Assembly (NCBI RefSeq): GCF_900184895.1
Contig: NZ_FXZK01000002.1
Coordinates: 186,001-250,000, forward strand
DNA from: Flavimaricola marinus
Lineage (GTDB): Bacteria > Pseudomonadota > Alphaproteobacteria > Rhodobacterales > Rhodobacteraceae
Length of the DNA: 64,000 nt
Direction of reading: 5' to 3'
Shown piece by piece: positions 56,148-64,000 of this stretch. The notes under the pieces were generated by a model. It did no database searches, had not been told where the DNA came from, and saw only the letters and a program-made list of their open reading frames with translations. Position 1 is the first letter of the stretch. Every line of letters starts with the position of its first letter. The position numbers and the translations under genes were made by a program.

Positions 56148-57317
56148 CTATCTCATCCCTGCGATTATCTCGGTCCCGCGGATACGGGCGAGCTGGTCTG
56201 TCTCCAAGACTGTATCTAGTGTCAGCGTGGCATTTTGCAGCCCGTCACCTGACGACATTTTGTCCATCACCCGTTCCACGACGGTGGCCATCTGCATAAA
56301 GCCGATCTCGCCCGCGATGAAACCGTCCAACGCACGCTCCTTTGCCGCGTTGAAAACCGCGCCCATCAGGCCACGCTCTTCCATCGTGCGACGGGCAAGC
56401 GCGAGGGCCGGATAGCGATCAGGATCGGGCGGACGAAAGGTCATCGACGCGATGCGGGACAGATCCAGCCGCTCGACCGGCAACTTGGTCCGCTCCGGCC
56501 AATGCAGGGCATACCCGATGGCATGGCGCATGTCCGGCGGACCGATATGCGCCATCAGGGCACCATCCGCAAATCCTACCATTGCGTGGATCAGGCTTTC
56601 GGGATGGATTATGGTCTCGATCTTGTCGGGGCTGACGTCAAAAAACTCTCGGGTTTCAATCAGTTCGAGCGCCTTGTTGAACATCGAGGCGCTGTCGATG
56701 GTGATGCGCTGCCCCATGTCCCAATTCGGGTGGCTGGAGGCCTGAGCAAGCGTCGCCTCCGCCAGCTTCTCAATCGGCCAATCCCGAAACGCCCCGCCGC
56801 TCGCAGTGACGATCACCCGTTCGACGTCAGCGATATTCTCACCGACAAGAGCTTGAAATATCCCGGAATGTTCGCTGTCGACAGGCAAAAGCGTGCAGCC
56901 ACTTTTGCGGCAATGCTCCATCAGGATTGGCCCTGCGGTGACGAGCGATTCCTTGTTGGCGAGCGCCAAGGTGGTGCCTTGCGCAATCGCGGCCCAGCCA
57001 GGAGCGAGCCCTGCAGCTCCGACGATCGCGGACATGATCAGGTCCGCCGGGCGTTCGGCAGCCTCCACGATCGCTCGCGCTCCACAAGCCGCCGCAATCC
57101 CCGTGCCGGACAGAGCCTCTTTGAGTGTCTCGTATTGAGCGGCATCCTCGATGACGGCCACTTCGGCGCGCAGATTGATTGCGTCTTGCGCCAATCGGTC
57201 CACGTTGCGGCCGCCTGTTAGTGCTACCACCTGCCAGTCTTGCGGGGCGCGTGAAATCAGATCGATGGTGTTTTGTCCGATCGACCCGGTCGCACCCAAG
57301 ACGCTGATGCGCCTCAA
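56148..57317 (-). CDS. dxr: 1-deoxy-D-xylulose-5-phosphate reductoisomerase
   Basis: A 389-residue Dxr: NADPH site ISVLGATGSIGQNTIDLI, LANKESLVTAG, the metal/substrate site PVDSEHSGIFQAL and TASGGAFRDW. It makes methylerythritol phosphate for isoprenoids. The start is TTG (57317), supported by GGAG 7 bases upstream and by overlap with the cdsA stop (TTGA); no ATG is available before the Rossmann motif. Confidence 0.95.
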   Translation of the reverse strand: MRRISVLGATGSIGQNTIDLISRAPQDWQVVALTGGRNVDRLAQDAINLRAEVAVIEDAAQYETLKEALSGTGIAAACGARAIVEAAERPADLIMSAIVGAAGLAPGWAAIAQGTTLALANKESLVTAGPILMEHCRKSGCTLLPVDSEHSGIFQALVGENIADVERVIVTASGGAFRDWPIEKLAEATLAQASSHPNWDMGQRITIDSASMFNKALELIETREFFDVSPDKIETIIHPESLIHAMVGFADGALMAHIGPPDMRHAIGYALHWPERTKLPVERLDLSRIASMTFRPPDPDRYPALALARRTMEERGLMGAVFNAAKERALDGFIAGEIGFMQMATVVERVMDKMSSGDGLQNATLTLDTVLETDQLARIRGTEIIAGMR

Positions 57318-58135
57318 AACGCCACTCCGGGCACGTCCAGAACCAGAGCCGTGAACAGCATGAATATCGACGCTCCAAGCAGCGCGTCAAAGCGGTCGAA
57401 CAGACCGCCGTGGCCGGGGATCAGCGTGGAACTGTCCTTGACCTTCATCCGACGTTTCAATGCGCTCTCGGCGATGTCGCCCATCTGGCTGGCAAAACTC
57501 AGCGCCATCGAAATGACGACGATGCTCGGGCCGGCATTCGTAAAGGTCATGAACCCCAAGCCCACAAGCCCGGCACCGACCCAGCCGGCAGTCGTCCCGC
57601 TCCACGTCTTCTTGGGGCTGATCTTGGGCCAAAACTTCGGCCCGCCAAAAGTGCGGCCGGCAAAATAGCCGAAAATATCGGTCACGATCACCACCAGCAC
57701 CAGCCACAACAGCCACGTGAATCCGTAGTCGGAGCGAAACATCACGAGGCCCCAGCCCGCGATCTGAATGCCCAGTGCAAAGCCGAAAAACGTCAATCGC
57801 TCATGCTTCAGCGCGGCGGCACCTATCGCCGGCACGATAAAGAACATCGCCAGAAACAGGCCTCCCTCGGTGGTGAACTGCCCCGACAGGACACTGGCAA
57901 CCATGGCCGCCATCAGCATCCCGGGGGTCGGCGCGTCGGGGCGGATCATCATCCACAACTCCCAGACCATCACCGCGGTCACGAAGACCGCCAGCATCTG
58001 GAACCAGACGCCGCCCAGTATGATCCCGAAGACGCCGACAGCCGCCATCGCCGCGCCGGATGCGACACGGACCCACAGATCGCCCCACTGACCGGGATCA
58101 GGGGGAACAGGTGTCGGGTAAGGGCCTTCGGTCAC
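57314..58135 (-). CDS. cdsA: Phosphatidate cytidylyltransferase
   Basis: A 273-residue polytopic membrane enzyme ending in the CDP-diacylglycerol synthase signature SALKRRMKVKD with PGHGGLFDRFDAL. It makes CDP-diacylglycerol for phospholipid synthesis. The start is GTG 58135. It lies 4 bases after uppS and overlaps dxr. Confidence 0.95.
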   Translation of the reverse strand: MTEGPYPTPVPPDPGQWGDLWVRVASGAAMAAVGVFGIILGGVWFQMLAVFVTAVMVWELWMMIRPDAPTPGMLMAAMVASVLSGQFTTEGGLFLAMFFIVPAIGAAALKHERLTFFGFALGIQIAGWGLVMFRSDYGFTWLLWLVLVVIVTDIFGYFAGRTFGGPKFWPKISPKKTWSGTTAGWVGAGLVGLGFMTFTNAGPSIVVISMALSFASQMGDIAESALKRRMKVKDSSTLIPGHGGLFDRFDALLGASIFMLFTALVLDVPGVAF

Positions 58136-58139
58136 CGTG

Positions 58140-58871
58140 TCAGACCTTCACCGCCCCAAAGCGGCGATCGCGGGCGCAGAAGCTTTTCACGACGTCGGCG
58201 AAAATGTCCTTGGTGAAGTCCGGCCAGAGGGTTTCCACGAACTCGTACTCGGAATACGCCGTCTGCCAGAGCAGGAAATTCGAGACACGGGCCTCGCCGC
58301 TCGTCCGGATCACCAGATCCGGGTCGGGGAGCACGTGCGTGTCGAGGAATCCCGCCAGCGTCTCCGCATCCACGTCGTTGTGGGTCAGGCGGCCACATTC
58401 GATCTCGTAGGCCAACCGTTTGGCGGCACGGGTCAGCTCGTCCCGGCCGCCATAGTTCAGGGCGACCGTCAGATGACACTTGTCGTTGTGGCTGGTCATC
58501 AGCTCCAACTCGTCCATCAAGGTCACGAGCTTTTCGTCCAGGCGCACCCGGTCTCCGATGAACCGGACGCGCACGCCGGCTTCCAGCAGAGCCTTTGCCT
58601 CGCGGGTGATATAGCGGCGGAACAGCTTCATCAGTCCCGCCACCTCAGTCTGGGTGCGTTTCCAATTCTCGGTCGAGAAGGCAAATATGGTGAGGTATTT
58701 CACACCGAGATCGGGACAGGCTTCGACGACCTCGCGCACTCGGCGAGCGCCGGCATGATGCCCGAACAGACGCGGTCTGCCACGTTCCTGCGCCCAACGT
58801 CCGTTGCCATCCATGATGATGGCCACATGTTCGGGGCCGGTGGCACCCTCTTGTATCAAATCTCGGGCCAT
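58140..58871 (-). CDS. uppS: Isoprenyl (undecaprenyl) diphosphate synthase
   Basis: A 243-residue cis-prenyltransferase: HVAIIMDGNGRWAQERG with the catalytic Asp, GHHAGARRVREVVEAC, TIFAFSTENWKR and DLVIRTSGEARVSNFLLWQ. It makes the C55 lipid carrier for peptidoglycan and LPS sugars. It lies 31 bases after frr. Confidence 0.96.
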   Translation of the reverse strand: MARDLIQEGATGPEHVAIIMDGNGRWAQERGRPRLFGHHAGARRVREVVEACPDLGVKYLTIFAFSTENWKRTQTEVAGLMKLFRRYITREAKALLEAGVRVRFIGDRVRLDEKLVTLMDELELMTSHNDKCHLTVALNYGGRDELTRAAKRLAYEIECGRLTHNDVDAETLAGFLDTHVLPDPDLVIRTSGEARVSNFLLWQTAYSEYEFVETLWPDFTKDIFADVVKSFCARDRRFGAVKV

Positions 58872-58902
58872 GGCGGCTCCTACTCAGTATTACAGTCGCC
58901 TG

Positions 58903-59469
58903 TCAGACTTGCATAATCTCGGCTTGCTTGGTCTCCAAGAGGTCATCGACTGCCTTGATGAATCGGTCGGTCAATTCCTGAACTTCGGATTCCCAGAATT
59001 TCTGGTCGTCTTCGCTCAGGCTGCTGTCGGCTTTCGCCTTCTTGATCTTGTCCATTCCGTCCCGGCGCAAGTTGCGTACGCTGACCCGGGCGCTCTCCGC
59101 GTAGGAGCCGGCGACCTTGGTCAACTCGCGACGACGCTCTTCGTTCAATTCAGGGATCGGCAGCATGATAATGGTGCCATTGAGTTGCGGGTTGATGCCC
59201 AAGCCGCTCTCGCGGATGGCCTTTTCGACCTTGTTGACAAGGCCCTTGTCCCAGACGTTGATCGTGACCATGCGAGGCTCGGGCACGTTGATCGTGCCGA
59301 CCTGATTGATCGGGGTCGGGCTGCCATAGGCATCCACCATGATCGGCTCCAACATGGAGCCGGAGGCGCGGCCGGTGCGCAAGGATGCGAATTCGGTCCG
59401 CAACGCGGAGATGGCACCTTCCATACGGCGGGTCAGGTCGTCGGTATCAAGTTCAAATTCGTCTGACAT
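58903..59469 (-). CDS. frr: Ribosome recycling factor
   Basis: A 188-residue [62 protein letters not shown] and [13 protein letters not shown]. It splits post-termination ribosomes with EF-G. Normally it directly follows pyrH; here a MOSC gene lies between. A possible promoter lies 60-90 bp upstream. Confidence 0.97.
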   Translation of the reverse strand: MSDEFELDTDDLTRRMEGAISALRTEFASLRTGRASGSMLEPIMVDAYGSPTPINQVGTINVPEPRMVTINVWDKGLVNKVEKAIRESGLGINPQLNGTIIMLPIPELNEERRRELTKVAGSYAESARVSVRNLRRDGMDKIKKAKADSSLSEDDQKFWESEVQELTDRFIKAVDDLLETKQAEIMQV

Positions 59470-59528
59470 GGTCTGCTCTAGGCCCGTTGTTCAAGAGTTT
59501 TGCTGCTTCTACGTCAATCTGCGTCACT

Positions 59529-59557
59529 TGTATAGTTTCACTGCGGCAGGCGTTGCA
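59529..59557 (-). promoter_or_regulatory. Possible frr promoter
   Basis: Minus-strand -10 TATACA (59534-59529) with a weak -35 TGCAAC (59557-59552) at 17 bp. It would allow frr-uppS-cdsA-dxr-rseP to be transcribed independently of the MOSC and pyrH genes. Confidence 0.35.
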
Positions 59558-59608
59558 GCAGAATTCGTGCAGATCCCGATGAATCGCGCAGCGACTTGCC
59601 GACGCCAC

Positions 59609-60226
59609 TTAGTGCGGAAGGCGCTCTAGCTCCGCCCGGGCCTTATGATGAAGCGGTGTGGCCAACAAACGGCTGATTTGTGACGGTTTGCGGTCTTTGC
59701 CCGGCAACAGATCCGTCACCGGACACCGTGGGTCGGCCAGGGGCGACCAGACGATCCCGTCGCCGGCACTCAACGGACCGTATTGAAGCACGCGCGCATA
59801 GTAGCCACAGCGCTCGGCCGCGAAAAACTGCTTGGCAAATTCCGGATCACCCATCACTTCGGCCAAGGTCACGCATGGAATGCGCGGCGAAGTCACTTCC
59901 AGCTCAACACCCGCGATATTCAAACGGTCTCCGAGACCGATTTGCGAGGTCGGCAGCCCTCTGACCGTGAGGTTTTCTCCGAACGCACCGGCGCCCAAGA
60001 CGCGATCGATACGCGCGGCCCACCACTCTATGTCCGCCTGATCAAACAGATAAACCGCCTGATCGAAGCCGCCGTGATTCTTGGTGTCGATGATCGAATC
60101 GCCTGCAAGGCCGAGCTGGCCGACTTCGACGGGCCCCTCGAACGGCGACTTAAAATGCCCGGTCTGCCCGGACTTCGCGGAGATCGCAGAGGGTTGCCCG
60201 ATATTGACGCTCAGAACTTCAGGCAT
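59609..60226 (-). CDS. MOSC domain protein (YiiM-like)
   Basis: A 205-residue MOSC protein: KSPFEGPVEVGQLGLAGDSI, NHGGFDQAVYLFDQADIEWW, GAFGENLTVRGL and the conserved-cysteine strand SPRIPCVTLA. MOSC domains bind molybdenum-cofactor sulfur; stand-alone YiiM types detoxify N-hydroxylated compounds. It is inserted between pyrH and frr, an uncommon neighbour, with 135 bases to pyrH. Confidence 0.88.
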   Translation of the reverse strand: MPEVLSVNIGQPSAISAKSGQTGHFKSPFEGPVEVGQLGLAGDSIIDTKNHGGFDQAVYLFDQADIEWWAARIDRVLGAGAFGENLTVRGLPTSQIGLGDRLNIAGVELEVTSPRIPCVTLAEVMGDPEFAKQFFAAERCGYYARVLQYGPLSAGDGIVWSPLADPRCPVTDLLPGKDRKPSQISRLLATPLHHKARAELERLPH

Positions 60227-60361
60227 TCAGTTCTCGATGCGGCCCTACGACAGGCGACGGTAATCACCGCTTTGCCAAAAGACAGTGGAGCCCATGACGG
60301 TCTCGCACGGACGGAGTTGCCAAGCGGGCATCAACGGTCGTGAGGCTTTCGGCACCAGCCC

Positions 60362-61087
60362 TCAATCATGGACCTTGGTATAAGTGCCTTCGCCGGCCAG
60401 AATGCCCTTGAACCCGCCCGGCTCATCGAGGCTGAACACGATGATCGGCAGGTGGTTGTCGCGTGCAAGCGCAATGGCGCTCGCGTCCATCACGCCCAGA
60501 TGTTGCTGCAACACTTCGTCATAGCTCACGTTCTCGTAACGCTTCGCATCGGCGTGCTTCTTGGGGTCCTTGTCGTAGACGCCGTCAACCTTGGTGCCCT
60601 TGAAGATCGCCTCGCAGGACATCTCGTTGGCACGCAGGGTCGCTGCCGTATCGGTGGTGAAATAGGGGTTGCCGGTGCCGGCGGCAAAGATGCAGACGCG
60701 CTTCTTTTCCAGATGGCGCACGGCACGGCGGCGGATATAGGGCTCGCAGACCTGATCCATCGGGATGGCGCTGATGACGCGGGTGTGGATGCCCTGCCCT
60801 TCGAGCGCCGATTGCATGGCCAGCGCGTTCATTACAGTGGCGAGCATGCCCATATAATCTGCCGTAGTCCGCTCCATCCCCTGAGCCGAGCCTTGCAGGC
60901 CACGGAAGATATTGCCGCCGCCGATCACCATGCAAATCTCGACGCCCATGTCATGGACCGATTTGACCTCGCGGGCGATCCGCTCGACGGTCGGAGGATG
61001 CAGCCCGAACTGAGTCTCGCCCATCAGCGCCTCGCCGGATATCTTGAGCATGACACGCCGGTAGGTTGCGGTTTCTGACGCAGTCAT
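60362..61087 (-). CDS. pyrH: UMP kinase
   Basis: A 241-residue amino-acid-kinase-fold UMP kinase: [48 protein letters not shown] and [16 protein letters not shown]. It phosphorylates UMP to UDP. The ATG at 61087 has AAGGATG upstream; the longer frame adds 25 unlikely residues. rpsB-tsf is not adjacent; rpsB is at the other end of the window. Confidence 0.96.
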   Translation of the reverse strand: MTASETATYRRVMLKISGEALMGETQFGLHPPTVERIAREVKSVHDMGVEICMVIGGGNIFRGLQGSAQGMERTTADYMGMLATVMNALAMQSALEGQGIHTRVISAIPMDQVCEPYIRRRAVRHLEKKRVCIFAAGTGNPYFTTDTAATLRANEMSCEAIFKGTKVDGVYDKDPKKHADAKRYENVSYDEVLQQHLGVMDASAIALARDNHLPIIVFSLDEPGGFKGILAGEGTYTKVHD

Positions 61088-61201
61088 GAGATCATCCTTC
61101 TGGCAATTGGAGAGGCAGCTTTCGCCGAGCGGCAAAATGTCGGAAAAGCCGTTGAGTTTCAATGGTGGCTTATGGGGAATTTTGGCGCGGATGAAAGAGC
61201 A

Positions 61202-62071
61202 ATGACGATCAAGGCGCTGATTGCCGGGATTCCGGCGGATCGTCCGGTGCTGATTGCCGGCCCCACGGCATCCGGGAAATCGGCGTTGGCGATGGAGATC
61301 GCAGAGGCGCAGGGAGGCATCATCCTGAATGCCGACGCGCTGCAGGTCTTTGATGGATGGCGCATATTAACGGCCCGGCCCAGCGACGAGGATCAGCGAC
61401 GCTGCGCACATGCGCTTTATGGGCACGTCCCGTTCGACGCCGACTATTCGGTCGGCCACTGGCTGAGGAACGTCCAACCGTATCTGCTTGGGGCCAGACC
61501 GATCATCGTCGGCGGAACCGGTCTCTATCTGAGTGCGCTGACCCAAGGTTTGGCCGAAATCCCGGCAACGCCCGATCATATCCGGTCCGAGGCAGACGCG
61601 CTGCCGCTCGACGCCCTGCGGGACGGGCTTGATGCGGCGACGGCATCCCGGATCGATCTGGCGAACCGGGCGCGGGTGCAACGGGCTTGGGAAGTCCGGG
61701 CAAACACCGGGCGCGGCCTCGCGGACTGGCAGGCCGAGACACCTGCCCCGCTCTTGCCGCTGAGCGAGGCGACGGCTCTAGTGGTGGATGCACCGCCGGA
61801 ATGGCTGACGCCGCGGATCGAGCGTCGGTTCGACATGATGCTCGATCAGGGCGCGGTAGAGGAAGCCCGCGCGATGGAGCCTCGCTGGGATCCCGCATAC
61901 CTGTCCTCCAAGGCGATCGGTGCGGCGGAGTTGATCGACTATGTCAGGGGTGCCTGCACTCTGGACGACGCCCGCCAGGCGGCCATTGTCGGCACGCGGC
62001 AATATGCCAAGCGGCAGCGCACGTGGTTCAGAAAGCGGATGCGGGATTGGACGGCCGTCTCCCTCGCCTAG
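61202..62071 (+). CDS. miaA: tRNA dimethylallyltransferase
   Basis: A 289-residue MiaA: P-loop [52 protein letters not shown] and the C-terminal [20 protein letters not shown]. It adds a dimethylallyl group to A37 of UNN-decoding tRNAs. It diverges from pyrH; the ATG at 61202 is preferred over 61172 because the P-loop then lies at the usual distance. Confidence 0.94.
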   Translation: MTIKALIAGIPADRPVLIAGPTASGKSALAMEIAEAQGGIILNADALQVFDGWRILTARPSDEDQRRCAHALYGHVPFDADYSVGHWLRNVQPYLLGARPIIVGGTGLYLSALTQGLAEIPATPDHIRSEADALPLDALRDGLDAATASRIDLANRARVQRAWEVRANTGRGLADWQAETPAPLLPLSEATALVVDAPPEWLTPRIERRFDMMLDQGAVEEARAMEPRWDPAYLSSKAIGAAELIDYVRGACTLDDARQAAIVGTRQYAKRQRTWFRKRMRDWTAVSLA

Positions 62072-62088
62072 GGCGACGGCACGAAGAG

Positions 62089-62109
62089 TTGTCCACAGAT
62101 CCGTCCACA
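62089..62109. repeat. GTCCACA direct repeat (DnaA-box-like)
   Basis: TTGTCCACA (62089-62097) and GTCCACA (62103-62109) repeat 12 bp apart just after miaA. The first differs from a consensus DnaA box (TTATNCACA) at one position. No origin features surround it; it could equally be an operator for the AraC gene downstream. Confidence 0.25.
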
Positions 62110-62203
62110 ACTTATTCCGGGTCTGGACGAGAAGTTCGTTGCTTGGTTGCCGATCTGGGGCAACACTAGCACTAATCGAACATACCCAAGCCGGTAAAAC
62201 ACC

Positions 62204-63031
62204 ATGAACGATCCGCTCAAGAACCGACTGGCCCTCAATCCCATCGGGTTTTCGTCCAATGCCGGGCGTTGGCGAACCGAAGCGATGCGCAGCCACAGCT
62301 CGCCACGGCTGATCTTCTTCTACAAAGGTCAGGGCCGGATGACCGTCGCTGGCCTGACGGCCGGCTACGGGCCGAACAACCTGATCTTCATACCGGCGCA
62401 TGTCATGTATGGGTTCGATGCCGGACCAACGGTGTTTGGGCAAATCCTGTCGATCCCGAGTGCGATGGCGTCCGAATGGCCCGACGAGCATACGCATCTG
62501 CGGCTTCGCGAGGTGCATGCACAGAAAGAGATCGCCCTGCACTTCGACAACCTCGAACGAGAGCTCGGTTCGGACAGGACAGGACACAGTCGTGCGGCGC
62601 ATTACTACCTCGGGATCCTGTCGGTGTTCTTCCAGAGACAGCTCGAACTGCGGCCCGCCGAGATGATTGACGTAAGGTCAGACAGCTCCGCCGCCCGCCT
62701 CGTCGCCGCCTATACGGATCTGGTGGAACGAGACTATGCCAGCGGTCAGGGCGTGGCTGAATATGCGCGCAGTCTCGGTGTGACGCCGACGCACCTGACA
62801 AGGTGCTGCAACCAGACCTGCGGCCGGTCCGCCTTGGCGATCCTCAACGACCGGATACTCTATGAGGCAAGGCTCTTGCTGCGCGAAACCAAGCAACCGA
62901 TCAAGGATATCTCGGCGCAGCTCGGGTTCACGTCGGCGGCCTATTTCAGCCGCAGTTTCCAAGCGCACACCGGCAAGACGCCGTCGTCGTTCCGCAAGAC
63001 CGGCCAGGGGCAAACCTTCCTGTCCCACTGA
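62204..63031 (+). CDS. AraC family transcriptional regulator
   Basis: A 275-residue regulator: an N-terminal cupin-like sensor (LIFFYKGQGRMTVAG, about 36-50) and a C-terminal double helix-turn-helix (GVAEYARSLGVTPTHLTRCC and IKDISAQLGFTSAAYFSRSF). It is followed after 251 bases by a solute-binding protein gene of an ABC importer, which it may control; this is inference. Confidence 0.88.
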   Translation: MNDPLKNRLALNPIGFSSNAGRWRTEAMRSHSSPRLIFFYKGQGRMTVAGLTAGYGPNNLIFIPAHVMYGFDAGPTVFGQILSIPSAMASEWPDEHTHLRLREVHAQKEIALHFDNLERELGSDRTGHSRAAHYYLGILSVFFQRQLELRPAEMIDVRSDSSAARLVAAYTDLVERDYASGQGVAEYARSLGVTPTHLTRCCNQTCGRSALAILNDRILYEARLLLRETKQPIKDISAQLGFTSAAYFSRSFQAHTGKTPSSFRKTGQGQTFLSH

Positions 63032-63100
63032 CGTTTGGGCGGACCGTGGATGCAAATTCACAGGTTTGTTAGAGACCGTTTGTCGCATAAAGACAATTTG

Positions 63101-63119
63101 GAGGTCGCTTTCCGACCTC
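63101..63119. repeat. 7-bp hairpin in the araC-SBP intergenic region
   Basis: GAGGTCG (63101-63107), loop CTTTC, CGACCTC (63113-63119). No T-run follows on the plus strand, so it is an uncertain terminator for the AraC gene or an operator. Otherwise the 251-bp gap shows only the AGGGAG Shine-Dalgarno of the next gene. Confidence 0.35.
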
Positions 63120-63282
63120 AAACTGGTAGAACCGAACATTGACCGGGGCACGAGAAACGTGCCGAATGTCGTTGAACGAGCGCTGTGTATCGGGACCATG
63201 AAACCGGCGGGCCTTAATCGGCCGCCGCGCCAAGGTGGACAAGCGCTTGATCGCACACGGTTTGTGTTACAGGGAGAAAATA

Positions 63283-64000
63283 ATGACACAACACTTTCGC
63301 AACGCTGAAAAGGTACATCCTGCAGCGACGCTCTACGCAACAGAAGAAAAGGCGGGCAAGCTAGACCGCCGCGAATTCCTGACCCGTGCGACTGCACTGG
63401 GTGTCACGGCGCCGGCGGCATATGGCCTGCTCGGCCTTTCATCGCCAGCCAAGGCTGAGGCGCACGCAACTTCCGGCGGCACGCTGCGGATGCAGATGGA
63501 AACCAAGGCGCTCAAGGATCCGCGTCTGTTCGATTGGTCCGAGATGGGCAACTTTGCCCGCGGTTGGCTGGAATACCTCGTGGAATACAACGGCGACGGC
63601 AGCCTGCGCGGCATGCTTCTGGAAAGCTGGGAAGCCAACGAAGACGCGACCGAGTTCACGCTCAATGTGCGTCCGGGCGTGACCTGGAACAACGGCGATG
63701 CCTTTACCGCCGAAGACGTCGCCCGCAACATCACCGGTTGGTGTGACAGTTCGGTCGAAGGCAACTCGATGGCCGCACGGATGTCCTCGCTGATCGACGC
63801 CGATACCGGCATGGCACGCGAAGGCGCCATCACGGTCGTCGACGATCTGACGGTAAAGCTCACGCTGAACGCGCCGGACATCACCGTGATCGTCGGCATG
63901 GCCGACTATCCGGCCTCGATCGTGCACAGCTCCTATGCCGGTGGCGATCCGTCGGTCAACCCGATCGGAACCGGCCCCTATCTGCCGACGCAGAACGATG
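63283..64000 (+). CDS. Peptide/nickel-type ABC transporter substrate-binding protein, N-terminal part
   Basis: Open at the window's right edge; 239 codons are present. The start ATG at 63283 has AGGGAG upstream. A long twin-arginine leader (KLDRREFLTRATALGVTAPA) precedes the mature protein, so it is exported folded by Tat. The mature part shows the SBP family 5 layout: LLESWEANEDATEFTLNVRPG, WNNGDAFTAEDVARNITGW and NPIGTGPYLP. Permease genes presumably follow outside the window. Confidence 0.9.
   Translation, partial: MTQHFRNAEKVHPAATLYATEEKAGKLDRREFLTRATALGVTAPAAYGLLGLSSPAKAEAHATSGGTLRMQMETKALKDPRLFDWSEMGNFARGWLEYLVEYNGDGSLRGMLLESWEANEDATEFTLNVRPGVTWNNGDAFTAEDVARNITGWCDSSVEGNSMAARMSSLIDADTGMAREGAITVVDDLTVKLTLNAPDITVIVGMADYPASIVHSSYAGGDPSVNPIGTGPYLPTQND

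Overview
The window reads as chromosomal, high-GC DNA from an alphaproteobacterium of the order Rhodobacterales (Roseobacter-type). Support comes from an adjacent sciP-ctrA pair, the LPS/outer-membrane cluster pyrH-frr-uppS-cdsA-dxr-rseP-bamA-skp-fabZ-lpxA-lpxI-lpxB, a metal-type HemB lacking the zinc cysteines, a FAD-type TrmFO, an alphaproteobacterial LexA box of the form GAAC-N7-GAAC, and CtrA boxes. No insertion sequence, integrase, prophage or CRISPR array is visible, so this is mostly core and near-core genome.

Layout. 1-5.7 kb: the 5' end of rpsB with its promoter, a divergent HupE/UreJ permease and DUF4198 pair, a VOC protein, the pseudouridine pair psuK-psuG and a DUF502 membrane protein. 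5.7-9 kb: three small lipoproteins behind a patatin-like lipase, 3-hydroxybutyrate dehydrogenase, and a probable intergenic sRNA. 9-14.6 kb: an orphan peptide-type solute-binding protein with a small lipoprotein, then acyl-CoA synthetase, FrnE-like oxidoreductase and Bcr/CflA exporter. 14.6-26.4 kb: mfd, a membrane protein, hemB, an isocitrate lyase/PEP mutase family enzyme, a SYLF lipoprotein, DUF2254, a dimethylglycine/sarcosine dehydrogenase-like flavoprotein, a MobA-like nucleotidyltransferase and DUF4336. 26.5-30 kb: a large RTX-Hint secreted protein with a 700-base upstream region holding a full CtrA box. 30-34 kb: tRNA-Leu(CAA), YqaA-dsbB, and an Lrp regulator divergent from arginase and ornithine cyclodeaminase. 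34-48 kb: gyrA, trmFO, gluQ, hisI, a NifU-like scaffold, a 40-residue membrane protein behind an SOS box, recG-ligA, ctrA, sciP, mnmA. 48-61 kb: the minus-strand LPS/outer-membrane/isoprenoid cluster. 61-64 kb: miaA, an AraC regulator and the start of a Tat-exported solute-binding protein.

Functional threads. Four tRNA-modification genes (trmFO, gluQ, mnmA, miaA) are scattered through the core. Envelope biogenesis is concentrated at 48-61 kb and bamA has its own promoter. CtrA and its inhibitor SciP sit side by side, and CtrA-type sites occur upstream of both ctrA and the RTX-Hint gene.

The most novel signals are: (1) an unlisted 40-codon membrane-protein gene at 41038-41160 with a GAAC-N7-GAAC LexA box, an 11-bp inverted repeat, and a structured 3' end with a terminator; (2) a 41-bp element of four 8-bp units at exact 11-bp period, found upstream of both the patatin and the DUF4336 genes; (3) a compact sRNA candidate at 8890-8964 with promoter, hairpin and terminator; (4) an internally duplicated RTX protein whose first copy carries Ig-like domains where the second carries Hint.
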